From: Agrobacterium rosae
GTDB taxonomy: Bacteria; Pseudomonadota; Alphaproteobacteria; Rhizobiales; Rhizobiaceae
Assembly (NCBI RefSeq): GCF_002915175.1
Contig: NZ_NXEJ01000006.1
Coordinates: 380,626-444,625 of the forward strand
Reading direction: 5' to 3'
Length of the DNA stretch: 64,000 bases
Shown here: in pieces, positions 52,459 to 61,424 of the stretch
Position numbering within the stretch: position 1 is the first letter of the stretch
Layout of the letters: every line of letters begins with the position of its first letter
Position numbers and translations under genes: made by a program
The notes under the pieces: generated by a model
What the model was told of the DNA's origin: nothing
The model's database searches: none
Seen by the model: only the letters and a program-made list of their open reading frames with translations

Positions 52459-55107
52459 TCAAGCCTTTAGCACGCGCTCGACGATGTCACGAACGTCTGT
52501 CGAGAGGGCAGGCGAGCGTTCGATTGTCATCAGCGCAGCGCGGGCATGATCGGCCCTCACGGGCTCCAGAGAGCGCCATGAGCGCATGGATGTGAGGATG
52601 CGCGCGGCCAACTGCGGATTGCGTTTGTCGATGGTAACGATCTGCTCGGCGAGGAAGCGGTACGCTTCACCATCCGCACGGTTGAAGCCGGTTGGATTTC
52701 CGAAGGCGAAGGTGCCGATGAGCGAACGAACACGATTCGGATTGGTGCCGACGAAATGCTTCGAGCCGGTGAGCGACTTGATGCGGCCAAGCGCACCTTC
52801 GCCGGGAATTGCGGCCTGAATGGACAGCCACTTGTCCAGCACCAGCGCATTGTCTGCAAAACGGGCTTCGAATGTCGCCAGCGCCTGTGCAGCCTCCGAA
52901 GAGTCCGGGAAACGCTGCGTCAAAATGCTGAGCGCGTGAGCGAGATCGGTCATATTGCTTGCCGCCGCGAAGGTATCCGCAGCGCGTTTTGGCGTTTCTT
53001 CCGCGAAGGAGAGATAGCTCATGGCGATGTTGCGCAGGGAGCGTCGACCGGCGCTCGTCGCATCCGGCGAATAGGTTCCCTTGTCTTCGAAGGTGTCAAA
53101 CAGCGACGTCAATGTCTCCACGCCAGCCTTGGCGATGGCTGCCATGGCAGCGTTGCGCGCCGTGTGGATAGCATCCGGGTCGTTACCGCTACCGATTTCG
53201 CGGGCAATATCGGACTCGCTCGGCAGAGCAAGCACTTGGGCGCGGAAAGCCGGCTCCAGCGCGTCGTCACCGATGATTTCGATGAGCGTGTTGATGAAGG
53301 CCGCATCGAACTCCACGGTAGAGCCATTGCGAACGGCGTTCGTCGCTTTGACGAGGTTCGGCATGGCCAAGGTCGTCAGTGCCTGCCAGCGGGAGAACAT
53401 GTCCGTGTCATGGCGAGCGATCTGGACCATGTCGTCGGCAGATTGCTCGAGATGCAGGTTGATCGGTGCCGAAAAGCTGCGATTGAGCGACAGCACCGGA
53501 CGCGACGAAATTCCGCTGAAAGTGAACGTCTGGCTGCGTTCTGTCAGATGCAGAACGCCATCCTTGTACTCGCCGCCCTCCACTTTCGAAGGCTCGGCAA
53601 TCTGGCCGTTATCGAGAATAAGCGCGGTGGACAGCGGAATGTGCAAGGCCTGCTTGTTGCTCTGGCCCGGTGTGGCCGGAACGGTCTGTTCAAGCGACAG
53701 CGTGAACGTAGAGGATGCGGCGTCGTAGCTTGTCGAGGCGCTGACCAGCGGTGTGCCGGCCTGAATATACCAGCGGAAGAATTGGCTGAGATCGCGGCCG
53801 CTTGCCTCTTCGAAGCACTTGACGAAATCTTCGACAGTGGCGGCGTCTCCGTCATGGCGCTCGAAGTAAAGGTCCATGCCTTTGCGGAAATCGTCTTCGC
53901 CGAGAATGGTGGCGATCATGCCGGTGATCTCGGCACCCTTCTCATACACGGTCGTCGTGTAGAAGTTGTTGATTTCGCGATATTTATCGGGGCGTGGCGG
54001 ATGCGCCAGCGGGCCGCCATCTTCGGGGAACTGCTCGGATTTCAGGTGACGCACATCGGCAATACGCTTGACCGGGCGCGAGCGCATGTCGGACGAAAAT
54101 TCCTGATCGCGATAGACGGTCAGGCCTTCTTTCAGGCAAAGCTGAAACCAGTCACGGCAGGTGATGCGGTTGCCGGTCCAGTTGTGGAAATATTCGTGTG
54201 CGATGATGCGTTCGATATTGGCGTAATCGGCATCGGTTGCGGTCTCAGGGTCGGCCAGAACATATTTGTCGTTGAAGACGTTGAGACCCTTGTTCTCCAT
54301 CGCGCCCATGTTGAAATCGGACACGGCGACGATCATGAAAATATCCAGATCGTATTCGCGACCGAAGCGCTCTTCATCCCATTTCATGGAGCGTTTCAGC
54401 GCATCCATGGCGTAGGCAGCGCGCGGCTCCTTGCCGTGCTCGACATAGATTTTCAGCGCGACGTCACGACCGGACATGGTGGTGAATGTGTCTTCGATAA
54501 GGCCGAGGTCACCGGCCACCAGCGCGAAGAGATAGCTTGGCTTGGGATGCGGATCGAACCACGCCGCGAAGTGACGACCTTCATCATAATTGCCGCCACC
54601 GAGGAAGTTGCCGTTGGACAGCAGGAAGGTGTTGCCCTCCTTGGCCGCGACGATGGTGATGGTATAGGGTGCCAGAACATCAGGTCTGTCAGGGAAATAG
54701 GTGATGCGACGAAAGCCTTCGGCCTCGCACTGGGTGCAGTAGACACCGTTGGTGCGATACAGACCCATCAACTGCGTATTGGTTTCCGGGTTGATGTAGT
54801 TCGTCACACAGATTTCGAACGGCGCTTCTTCCGGTAGGTCGCGGATGGTGAGACTGTCCGGCGTCGCATCGTACTGCGCCGCGGGCACGTCGATCTGGTC
54901 CAGCAACAGGCCTGAAAGCGTCAACTCGTCGCCGTCAAGCACCAGCGGGGCCGACGCATCGACGCCTTCACGACGATGGAAAATCAGTCGCGCTTCGACC
55001 TTGGTATTTTGCGGATCGAGTTCGAAAGTGAGGTCAACTCGTTCGAGAACGAAATCGGTAGGGCGATAATCCGCCAGGTGAACGATCTGGCCCGTGTCTG
55101 TTCGCAT
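52459..55107 (-). CDS. pepN: PepN: M1-family aminopeptidase N
   Basis: 882 residues, cytoplasmic. Zinc site HEYFH at 304-308 with distal Glu in LKEGLTVYRDQEF, substrate motif GAMEN at 268-272. Domains: N-terminal beta saddle, thermolysin-like catalytic domain, beta sandwich and C-terminal helical bowl (TLIEIIGDDALEPAFRAQVL onward). ATG 55107 is chosen for its AGGAATAGTC ribosome site and length; ATG 55137 gives ten more residues with a poorer site. Cuts N-terminal residues from peptides. Confidence 0.95.
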   Translation of the reverse strand: MRTDTGQIVHLADYRPTDFVLERVDLTFELDPQNTKVEARLIFHRREGVDASAPLVLDGDELTLSGLLLDQIDVPAAQYDATPDSLTIRDLPEEAPFEICVTNYINPETNTQLMGLYRTNGVYCTQCEAEGFRRITYFPDRPDVLAPYTITIVAAKEGNTFLLSNGNFLGGGNYDEGRHFAAWFDPHPKPSYLFALVAGDLGLIEDTFTTMSGRDVALKIYVEHGKEPRAAYAMDALKRSMKWDEERFGREYDLDIFMIVAVSDFNMGAMENKGLNVFNDKYVLADPETATDADYANIERIIAHEYFHNWTGNRITCRDWFQLCLKEGLTVYRDQEFSSDMRSRPVKRIADVRHLKSEQFPEDGGPLAHPPRPDKYREINNFYTTTVYEKGAEITGMIATILGEDDFRKGMDLYFERHDGDAATVEDFVKCFEEASGRDLSQFFRWYIQAGTPLVSASTSYDAASSTFTLSLEQTVPATPGQSNKQALHIPLSTALILDNGQIAEPSKVEGGEYKDGVLHLTERSQTFTFSGISSRPVLSLNRSFSAPINLHLEQSADDMVQIARHDTDMFSRWQALTTLAMPNLVKATNAVRNGSTVEFDAAFINTLIEIIGDDALEPAFRAQVLALPSESDIAREIGSGNDPDAIHTARNAAMAAIAKAGVETLTSLFDTFEDKGTYSPDATSAGRRSLRNIAMSYLSFAEETPKRAADTFAAASNMTDLAHALSILTQRFPDSSEAAQALATFEARFADNALVLDKWLSIQAAIPGEGALGRIKSLTGSKHFVGTNPNRVRSLIGTFAFGNPTGFNRADGEAYRFLAEQIVTIDKRNPQLAARILTSMRSWRSLEPVRADHARAALMTIERSPALSTDVRDIVERVLKA

Positions 55108-55393
55108 GACTATTCCTGAATGAACCTTGTCTGCCACATCTCAGGTTTCATGCCACATGCCACCTGAAGCTAAAATTGAATTAGGGTCACGTTCATGTGA
55201 GATTCACAGAACATTATGTCCTGTTCGCTTTCTTGCCAGACGGTTGATTTCGTTAGGATCAATGAACGTGTCTCGCATTGCCACATTATTTCATTAAATG
55301 TTGAACGATTACTAAAGTTATTGCCGTTGCGAAATTATATTACAGTAAAACGTTCAATTGGTTAGCAATTCTGTTATGAGGATCGCTACGCGT

Positions 55394-56506
55394 TCAGGTT
55401 TTGAAGCCAAGACTGGCGCGAATGGTATCTTCATTTTCGGTTTGCTGAACGACCACGCCATACCAGCCCAGGCCGTCGTAATCTTCGTATCCAATGGTTT
55501 TCGCAAAAGCTACGATCGCGCCGTTGCTATCATAATAGCTGCCGCGCACAGCGCCCGCATTCTTCTGGAGATTAAACCGGGTGAAGCGCAAAGCCGGATT
55601 GCTGCTGGCGATCACCCGCATGTCGCCATCCAGCAACATCACGACCGTTCGTTCGGCGACCTGTGGGGGCAGATTGGCCTCTTTCTCGACAATGGCGCGG
55701 CCTTGCTCCTGCCAGTCGAAGTAGACGCCCAGCGTTCCCAGCAAGGCACCATCGTTCCTGCCGCCTTCTCTGATTCCTGTGGCGTAAACCAGAACGTCGC
55801 GATTGTCATGCAGTGGGCTGCTTTTGACCTGATCAACGATGTACTCATCACCACTGCGGCATTGCGAGGCTGCGATGACCCACGGCTCCAGTGTCAGGTT
55901 GCGGCCTTGCAGGTCGCGCTGGTATCGAGGGTTGGCGGATGCGATCACGGCACCCCGAAGGTCGGTCATGACCAGATCGATATAGACCGTGTAGAAACGG
56001 TTGATGGCACCCAGACGCTCCGACGCGAATGCGGCATCCGCCTTGTCGCGGCTTTGCAGGGCCTGCCACAGCGACGTATCTGTTGCCCACCAGCGAACAT
56101 CGGCCGTGCGCTCGAACAGATTGCGGACGATCAGCTGGACCAGCGTTTGTGCCGTATCCGTCAGGCGAACGCCCTCCATTTCCTCGACGAGTGCTTCCGC
56201 CATATCGCGGCTGAGACCGATACGGCTGAGAACGGTATCTTGAAATGTCGACGAGATATCCGAAGCGATCTGCGCAAGGCGCTGTACTTCGTTGGCGACG
56301 ACGGAAAAGCCCTTGCCAGCCTCACCGGCTCTTGCCGCTTCGATCAAGGCGTTGATTGCCAACAGCCGGATTTGTTTGACGATGTGGGTGTTATCGGTGC
56401 TGAACTGCTTGAGATCCGTCGACATGCCGTCCGTCACCACCCGCATACTGCGCGGTGTGGCGGATAGAGATGTATTTTTCGCAGCTGCCTTCGAAACCGG
56501 ATTCAT
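55394..56506 (-). CDS. Soluble chemoreceptor-like protein: truncated MCP signalling tip followed by a Cache-like sensor
   Basis: 370 residues without any membrane span. The N terminus has the receptor hairpin tip ([33 protein letters not shown], about 45-80), with only ~40 residues before it, so most of the coiled coil is absent. The C-terminal ~230 residues look like a PDC/Cache sensor ([60 protein letters not shown]), a fold normally outside the cell and before the signalling region. Order inverted relative to standard receptors. The ATG follows tattgagaattgatgg. Confidence 0.7.
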   Translation of the reverse strand: MNPVSKAAAKNTSLSATPRSMRVVTDGMSTDLKQFSTDNTHIVKQIRLLAINALIEAARAGEAGKGFSVVANEVQRLAQIASDISSTFQDTVLSRIGLSRDMAEALVEEMEGVRLTDTAQTLVQLIVRNLFERTADVRWWATDTSLWQALQSRDKADAAFASERLGAINRFYTVYIDLVMTDLRGAVIASANPRYQRDLQGRNLTLEPWVIAASQCRSGDEYIVDQVKSSPLHDNRDVLVYATGIREGGRNDGALLGTLGVYFDWQEQGRAIVEKEANLPPQVAERTVVMLLDGDMRVIASSNPALRFTRFNLQKNAGAVRGSYYDSNGAIVAFAKTIGYEDYDGLGWYGVVVQQTENEDTIRASLGFKT

Positions 56507-56890
56507 GAATGACCATCAATTCTCAATAGAGAGGTGAACCACCAGTCTTGCCGTTCGCTGGATTGCAAAACCAAGATTTTAAGTGCCAGAAGTAGAATAT
56601 ATCGTGATTAACATTTCATTTCGATCAAGATACGATAAGTAGTCATGCAGTTAAGTGCTGGAGCTTACTAAAGCGGCAAATGCATTTGTTTGCGGCAGTT
56701 TTTCAAGGATTTTGCCGCTTGTTTTCCAAAGCGTGGCATTTGCGCATAGTTTCGGGCAAAAAAATAATGATCGACACGATATGGATGAGTTTGTTTCCGA
56801 CTCACGATGATAATCTGTTATCCAACACGGCACGTGCAGGCTGGTGCTGCCGCCTGTGAAATGCAACCGGTTCATGCCCTGAACCTATGA
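56507..56890. other. Intergenic region between the receptor-like gene and the EamA transporter
   Basis: 384 bases, AT-rich near 56560-56640, divergent so it must hold two promoters. It contains an inverted repeat aagcggcaaa (56671-56680) / tttgccgctt (56711-56720). A 74-residue reverse frame (56651-56875) has no ribosome site and a Cys/Ser-rich, unlikely composition; not accepted. Confidence 0.45.
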
Positions 56891-57841
56891 ATGCCAGTTC
56901 TCATGAGTGCCGCCGCCTATAACCCCATCAGGGGCATAAGCTTCAAGCTGATATCCGTTGCATTTTTTCTGGTCATGCAGACATGCATCAAGGCGGCCGG
57001 TCCGGATGTGCCGGCAGGTGAGATCACTTTTTTTCGCTCCACCTTCGCCATCGTTCCCATCGTCATCTATCTTGCATGGTTGCGCAGTCTTTCCAGTGCC
57101 TTTTACACCAAGAACCTGGCGGGTCATTTCAAACGCGGTTTTCTCGGCATTGTTTCGATGATCTGCGGTTTCTACGGATTGAGCCTGCTGCCGCTGCCGG
57201 AATTCATTGCCATCGGTTATGCGTCTCCGCTGATGGCGGTCGTCTTCGCCGCCGTACTGCTGGGCGAAACGGTCCGCGTCTATCGCTGGTCGGCGGTTCT
57301 CGTCGGCATGACGGGCGTTGTCGTCATTCTTTGGCCCAAGCTGACATTGTTGCAAGCGGGCGGCTTTGCGGCAGGCGAGGGGATTGGTGCGCTCGCGGTG
57401 CTGTTGGGTGCTGTGCTGGGTGGGCTGGCCATGGTGCAGGTGCGTCAGTTGGTGGTAACGGAAAAGACCGCCACCATCGTTTTGTATTTTTCGCTGACCG
57501 GCAGCCTGCTATCCGCTCTTAGCCTGCCATTCGACTGGGAGTGGCTGGATATGAAGCAGACCATTCTGTTGATGTCCTGCGGTATCGCCGGCGGCATAGC
57601 CCAGATTTTTCTCACCGAAAGCTATCGCCACGCGGAAGTCTCAACGATTGCGCCGTTCGAGTATAGCTCGATCCTGTTCGGGATCACGGTTTCCTATGTG
57701 CTTTTTGGCGACATCCCGACGATGACCATGTTGATCGGAACTGGGATCGTCATTTCTGCCGGCATATTCATCATTTTTCGAGAGCATCAGCTGGGGCTTG
57801 CCCGTAAAGCAGCAAGAAAAGCGTCCACACCGCAAGGGTGA
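56891..57841 (+). CDS. EamA-family (DMT superfamily) transporter
   Basis: 316 residues, about ten membrane spans in two EamA repeats (LISVAFFLVMQTCIKAAGPD; TIVLYFSLTGSLLSALSLPF), with EITFFRSTFAIVPI and a PFEYSSILFGITVSYVLFGD block typical of the RhaT/YdcZ-type drug/metabolite exporters. The substrate is unknown. ATG 56891 or the one four codons later. Confidence 0.85.
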   Translation: MPVLMSAAAYNPIRGISFKLISVAFFLVMQTCIKAAGPDVPAGEITFFRSTFAIVPIVIYLAWLRSLSSAFYTKNLAGHFKRGFLGIVSMICGFYGLSLLPLPEFIAIGYASPLMAVVFAAVLLGETVRVYRWSAVLVGMTGVVVILWPKLTLLQAGGFAAGEGIGALAVLLGAVLGGLAMVQVRQLVVTEKTATIVLYFSLTGSLLSALSLPFDWEWLDMKQTILLMSCGIAGGIAQIFLTESYRHAEVSTIAPFEYSSILFGITVSYVLFGDIPTMTMLIGTGIVISAGIFIIFREHQLGLARKAARKASTPQG

Positions 57842-58113
57842 GGCAGTATTTGCCCTCTATTTCATCACTCGCAATGATGGATGTAGAAAAGCTGTATTTT
57901 TATCAAAGTTTTATTCAATTTTCGCCCGAACGTGTTATTCAATAATGCGGTGGTAAGGGTAAAATCTGGGTGGCATATCGTGTTTGGGGTAAAACGCGTA
58001 AGGTCCTGTTGTGTTCGGCTGTCTTTAACAGACGGATACGCGATACAATGGGCAAGTAGCATGGTGGCAACGCGCTGCCGATCTGCGAATTTCTTTCCGT
58101 CATTGTCGCAGGA

Positions 58114-58962
58114 ATGGCTATGACGTATTCACATGCCGATCTTGTTGCGCATCCCCATTTGCTGGGAGCGATAAGAGCGCTCGCGCTCACTCTTCGCGGT
58201 GCCTATCACGACAATCCGCGCATTGCGCGGCTGCTTTCTGCGCACCAGAAGTGGCTGATGACGCAGGCCGGGATGGCTCTCAATCTCGAGTTGGGTGCCA
58301 CTGGCTTTACGGTTGCGCAGGTGCGTGATCTGGTAACGCAAAATGGTGTTGCCAGCCGCAACACGGTTCAGAACTATCTCGATCAGCTCGAAATCTATCG
58401 CTACATCGAAAGGGTTCCTCCCGTTTCCGTGCGCCCGCGGCGATACAGAGCGACCGCTGTCAGCCAGCAATCGATTTTTATGTGGTATGTCGCCAACCTC
58501 AGCGCACTCGATGGGCTTGATGGTGGAACGCGGGCAGCGCAGATGATGGCGCGTCCCGAGCTCCTGGTGCTCGCACAGCCGCGCGCCGCACGACAATGTC
58601 TTCAAGACAGAAACTGGGTCGAGCCGCCGGAGCGCGTCGGGCTTTTTCTTTGGACGGAAGCCGGTGCACTTGTGATGGACGATTTCATCAGCCGCATAAA
58701 AGATGCCGAAAAGCAGAGCGACCGCATAGACATCGGCTTTGTCGATGCGCGCGCCATGGCTTCAGAATTCATGATGTCGCGCACACATTTGCAGCGCCTT
58801 CTCAACAAGGCTGCCGAACAGGGCACAATGGGCTGGCACGATGACAGCTTGCGCAGCGGCATGTGGTTTTCACGCGATTTCCTCGATGAATACTGCAAAT
58901 GGCAGGCCATCAAGTTCGCTTATGTGGACGAAGCGTTTGCCGAAGCACTGAAATCGATCTGA
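58114..58962 (+). CDS. Probable winged-helix DNA-binding protein of unknown role
   Basis: 282 residues, soluble. A helix-turn-helix-like region near 60-110 (GFTVAQVRDLVTQNGVASRN, TVQNYLDQLEIYRYIERVPP) suits a winged helix; a second (ARAMASEFMMSRTHLQRLLN, KAAEQGTMGW) near 205-240 looks similar, so the protein may have two DNA-binding halves. No ligand domain recognised. Runs convergent with the glycosyltransferase-like gene, their stops 12 bases apart. Regulator is an inference. Confidence 0.6.
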   Translation: MAMTYSHADLVAHPHLLGAIRALALTLRGAYHDNPRIARLLSAHQKWLMTQAGMALNLELGATGFTVAQVRDLVTQNGVASRNTVQNYLDQLEIYRYIERVPPVSVRPRRYRATAVSQQSIFMWYVANLSALDGLDGGTRAAQMMARPELLVLAQPRAARQCLQDRNWVEPPERVGLFLWTEAGALVMDDFISRIKDAEKQSDRIDIGFVDARAMASEFMMSRTHLQRLLNKAAEQGTMGWHDDSLRSGMWFSRDFLDEYCKWQAIKFAYVDEAFAEALKSI

Positions 58963-58974
58963 GCCAGAGCAAGA

Positions 58975-60105
58975 TCAGGCGTTGTCGATCTTGCTCTTCT
59001 CCAACTGGAATTTCGATCCGTGCTTGTCGCTCCCTTTCGCCGTCCAAAGGCTGGAAGCTGGATCGTAGCCCAGACTCATCAGATCGCCAGGGATGGAACC
59101 AAAGACAGCTTTGAAACGCCTTGCTCCGATCTTGAGGAGGTAGTGCGGTATTATCTGATCGATGTGGTAATGCGGATTGCGTGCGAGAACCGAGAGGAGC
59201 GATGACGCGAAGCGTCTCGAAAACAGAGGGACGTCTTCCGAGTTCTCGTAATAAACCGCATTGGCGAGGATTTTGTGCCAGGATTTGCGGGCATGCGGCC
59301 TGAAAACGAACGCGCCCTCCGTTTTCAGTTTGGCGAGTTTTTCCCACGGAGACGTTCTCGCGATCGTATCGATGTCGAGAATGAGGAGGCGCCCGACTTT
59401 CAGATCCAGCAACTGATCTGCGACGATGAAGCGAGAGCAATTGTAATAGATATTGACCTTCTTTGGCAGGTCTAGCCCCATGAGCGTATCAACGCTGAAG
59501 CTTATGGCGAGATTTTCAAGGCTTGAGCGGAGGTCTTCGATCTGAGCGAGAACATCTGGGCTCGGCTTGATAAGGTGAAGATGGACATGAAATGTCCCTT
59601 CAATCATCGATAATGACCTCAAGAAAGAGATCGCATAGTCCCAGAAATAGACCTCGTCGCAGGCGACAAGAATGACATCTTTTCCCTCGATGTCATGGGG
59701 AATATTCATCTTGATAGAGGCAGTATAGCGTAAGAGGTGATCAGAGAAAAAATGTCTCGATACCGATGCGCGAAGGCAATCCGCTAGGATGATACCTCTC
59801 CAGAGAAAATTATGGCGCTTTATTTTTATCGGGCCGACTTCGCAGCAGTCCATATCCGTTGTCATGAAGTTACCGCGTACTAAAATGTGCTTCGGGCCGA
59901 TCTGCCGAAGTTTTGAATACAGATCAGTAATTGCGAAATCAAGGACGGCAAGAGTAGCGTAGGTAGAAAAACCAGGCGCCAAGAGAAATAACCGTAAAAA
60001 TACACGACGGTCACCGCTGCCGAAGCTCGGTGGAATCAATATGCCGAAAAAGAGAAAGTAGAAACCAAAACGCAAAAGCGCCTCTCCATCGGAAAGGCGC
60101 TGCAA
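58975..60105 (-). CDS. Glycosyltransferase-like protein with DxD motif
   Basis: 376 residues. The C-terminal half resembles GT-A fold transferases of the GT8 type: DVILVACDEVYFWDYAISFL, GTFHVHLHLIKPSPDVL, ADQLLDLKVGRLLILDIDTI (DxD, sugar-nucleotide and metal binding) and a late IDQIIPHYLL. The N-terminal ~140 residues are hydrophobic in parts (FGFYFLFFGILIPP, FLRLFLLAPGFSTYATL) and may not belong to the real protein; an internal ATG such as that before the IKMNIPHDIEGKDVIL block would give ~240 residues. Lower GC than neighbours suggests acquired surface-sugar gene. Confidence 0.6.
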   Translation of the reverse strand: MQRLSDGEALLRFGFYFLFFGILIPPSFGSGDRRVFLRLFLLAPGFSTYATLAVLDFAITDLYSKLRQIGPKHILVRGNFMTTDMDCCEVGPIKIKRHNFLWRGIILADCLRASVSRHFFSDHLLRYTASIKMNIPHDIEGKDVILVACDEVYFWDYAISFLRSLSMIEGTFHVHLHLIKPSPDVLAQIEDLRSSLENLAISFSVDTLMGLDLPKKVNIYYNCSRFIVADQLLDLKVGRLLILDIDTIARTSPWEKLAKLKTEGAFVFRPHARKSWHKILANAVYYENSEDVPLFSRRFASSLLSVLARNPHYHIDQIIPHYLLKIGARRFKAVFGSIPGDLMSLGYDPASSLWTAKGSDKHGSKFQLEKSKIDNA

Positions 60106-60153
60106 AGCGTCGGGCTATGATGCCTTCAATGCCGGAGGCGGAAGGCCATCTTA

Positions 60154-60342
60154 TCAGCGCTCACGAAAATCCGCGAAGACTGCCGAAGGGCGTGTTGTGC
60201 GAACCTGCTGAGTAGACGCGCGAGCGGTCAGCTGTTCGTTGGTTCCACCGAAGCGGTGGTAGCCATCACTGGAGCGCGGGCCAAGGCCTGCGAGCCGGAG
60301 TGTTTCAAAGCCGGAGTGAACCGGACGGAAGCGAGTGGTCAT
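60154..60342 (-). CDS. Small basic hypothetical protein (62 aa)
   Basis: Reads MTTRFRPVHSGFETLRLAGL and ends RPSAVFADFRER; Arg/Thr-rich, no membrane span. The ribosome site aaggaaccaaggc precedes the ATG. Such short Arg-rich frames are conserved in Rhizobiaceae genomes, but I know no function. Lies upstream of the glycosyltransferase-like gene in the same direction. Confidence 0.5.
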   Translation of the reverse strand: MTTRFRPVHSGFETLRLAGLGPRSSDGYHRFGGTNEQLTARASTQQVRTTRPSAVFADFRER

Positions 60343-60492
60343 TGCCTTGGTTCCTTAAACCGTTTCCTCCCAAGACGAGATGACTTATTGCAGTGCGGTA
60401 TGGATTCGGCAATCAGGGTAAATGCGCCGCTGTTATGCGCCATTTGCATGGCTATTTTCATAAATGATTCACATTGATCAAAAAGGAAGCAT

Positions 60493-61380
60493 TCACATTT
60501 GGCGAATGTGGGCCTGAAATGCTAATAAATCCTGCCATGCCAATGGTTTACTGGCTGGAGCGTTCAAAAGCTCCTGCGGGTGCAATGTGGCAATGGCGGG
60601 TACGGTTCCGTGTCCGGATGCGACATCACGCCACTGTCCGCGCAGTGTATGGATGGTGCCGGTACCGCCAAAGAAAAATCGGGCGGTAAAGTTGCCTAAA
60701 AGCAACAGTGCTTTGGGCTCTGCCAGCGCAACCTGTCGCTCGATAAAGGGGCGGCAGATTTCCATCTCCGGCCCGGAAGGTGAGCGGTTACCCGGCGGGC
60801 GCCACGGCACGACATTGGTCAGCAGCAGATTGGTGCGGTTTAAGCCGATGGCCGCCAGCATCCGGTCTAGCAGCAGGCCGGTTTTGCCGAGGAAGGGTTG
60901 GCCTTCGCGGTCGTCATCCGCATCCGGCATAGGACCGATGACCATGATGCCGGAGGAGGGGTCGCCTTCCGCGAAGATGGTATTGCGAGCGCTGTTTTTG
61001 AGATTGCAGCCGTTGAAGCTTTCCAGCGCGGACTTAAGTTCGGAAAGGGAGCGGGCGCTTTCCGCCGCAAAACGTGCGGCTGCGATGGCCTGCTCATCCG
61101 GCATGGCGACGTTGGTCTGGATCGGCGGCGCAGCGGGTGCGGCACGCGAAGGCGCATCCGTGCGTCGGCCTGTCTCGGTCTGGGCGGGAGCGCGGGATGC
61201 GGGCTCTGCCTGTTGCGGCTGCTGAGCATCTCTTTGAGCGGGACGGCTCTGGCGGCTTGCGGAAAACTCGGCGAAGCGGTCGATGGACGTGTCTTCCAGC
61301 AACCAGTCTACGCCCGCATCCGCATGGAAATGCAAAAGCGCCGCCAGTTCTGCCGAGGAAAGGTCTTGGGCCGAAATCAT
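60493..61380 (-). CDS. Uracil-DNA glycosylase family 4-like protein with reduced Fe-S ligands
   Basis: 295 residues: a Pro/Ala/Gln-rich N-terminal linker (about 40-95), then the glycosylase domain: GIMVIGPMPDADDDREGQPF, LGKTGLLLDRML, LLLTNVVPWRPPGNRSP and ATLHPQELLNAP. Family 4 enzymes normally hold a 4Fe-4S cluster with four Cys. Here only Cys125 and Cys209 remain; Phe122 and Trp193 stand where Cys is expected. The A motif GEAPG is GPMPD. It may be a cluster-free variant or have another activity. Confidence 0.78.
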   Translation of the reverse strand: MISAQDLSSAELAALLHFHADAGVDWLLEDTSIDRFAEFSASRQSRPAQRDAQQPQQAEPASRAPAQTETGRRTDAPSRAAPAAPPIQTNVAMPDEQAIAAARFAAESARSLSELKSALESFNGCNLKNSARNTIFAEGDPSSGIMVIGPMPDADDDREGQPFLGKTGLLLDRMLAAIGLNRTNLLLTNVVPWRPPGNRSPSGPEMEICRPFIERQVALAEPKALLLLGNFTARFFFGGTGTIHTLRGQWRDVASGHGTVPAIATLHPQELLNAPASKPLAWQDLLAFQAHIRQM

Positions 61381-61424
61381 GGGACTAGAACTACCCTATG
61401 TGCTGGCCCCACGAAACCCCGTAA

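Noticed and set aside
52756-54837. 693-codon open frame on the + strand opposite pepN
   Set aside because: Fully antisense to a clear M1 aminopeptidase; no ribosome site, no domain, Arg/Gly-rich shadow typical of high-GC DNA.
56651-56875. 74-codon reverse frame before the EamA gene
   Set aside because: No ribosome site, odd Cys/Ser-rich composition, lies in a divergent promoter region.
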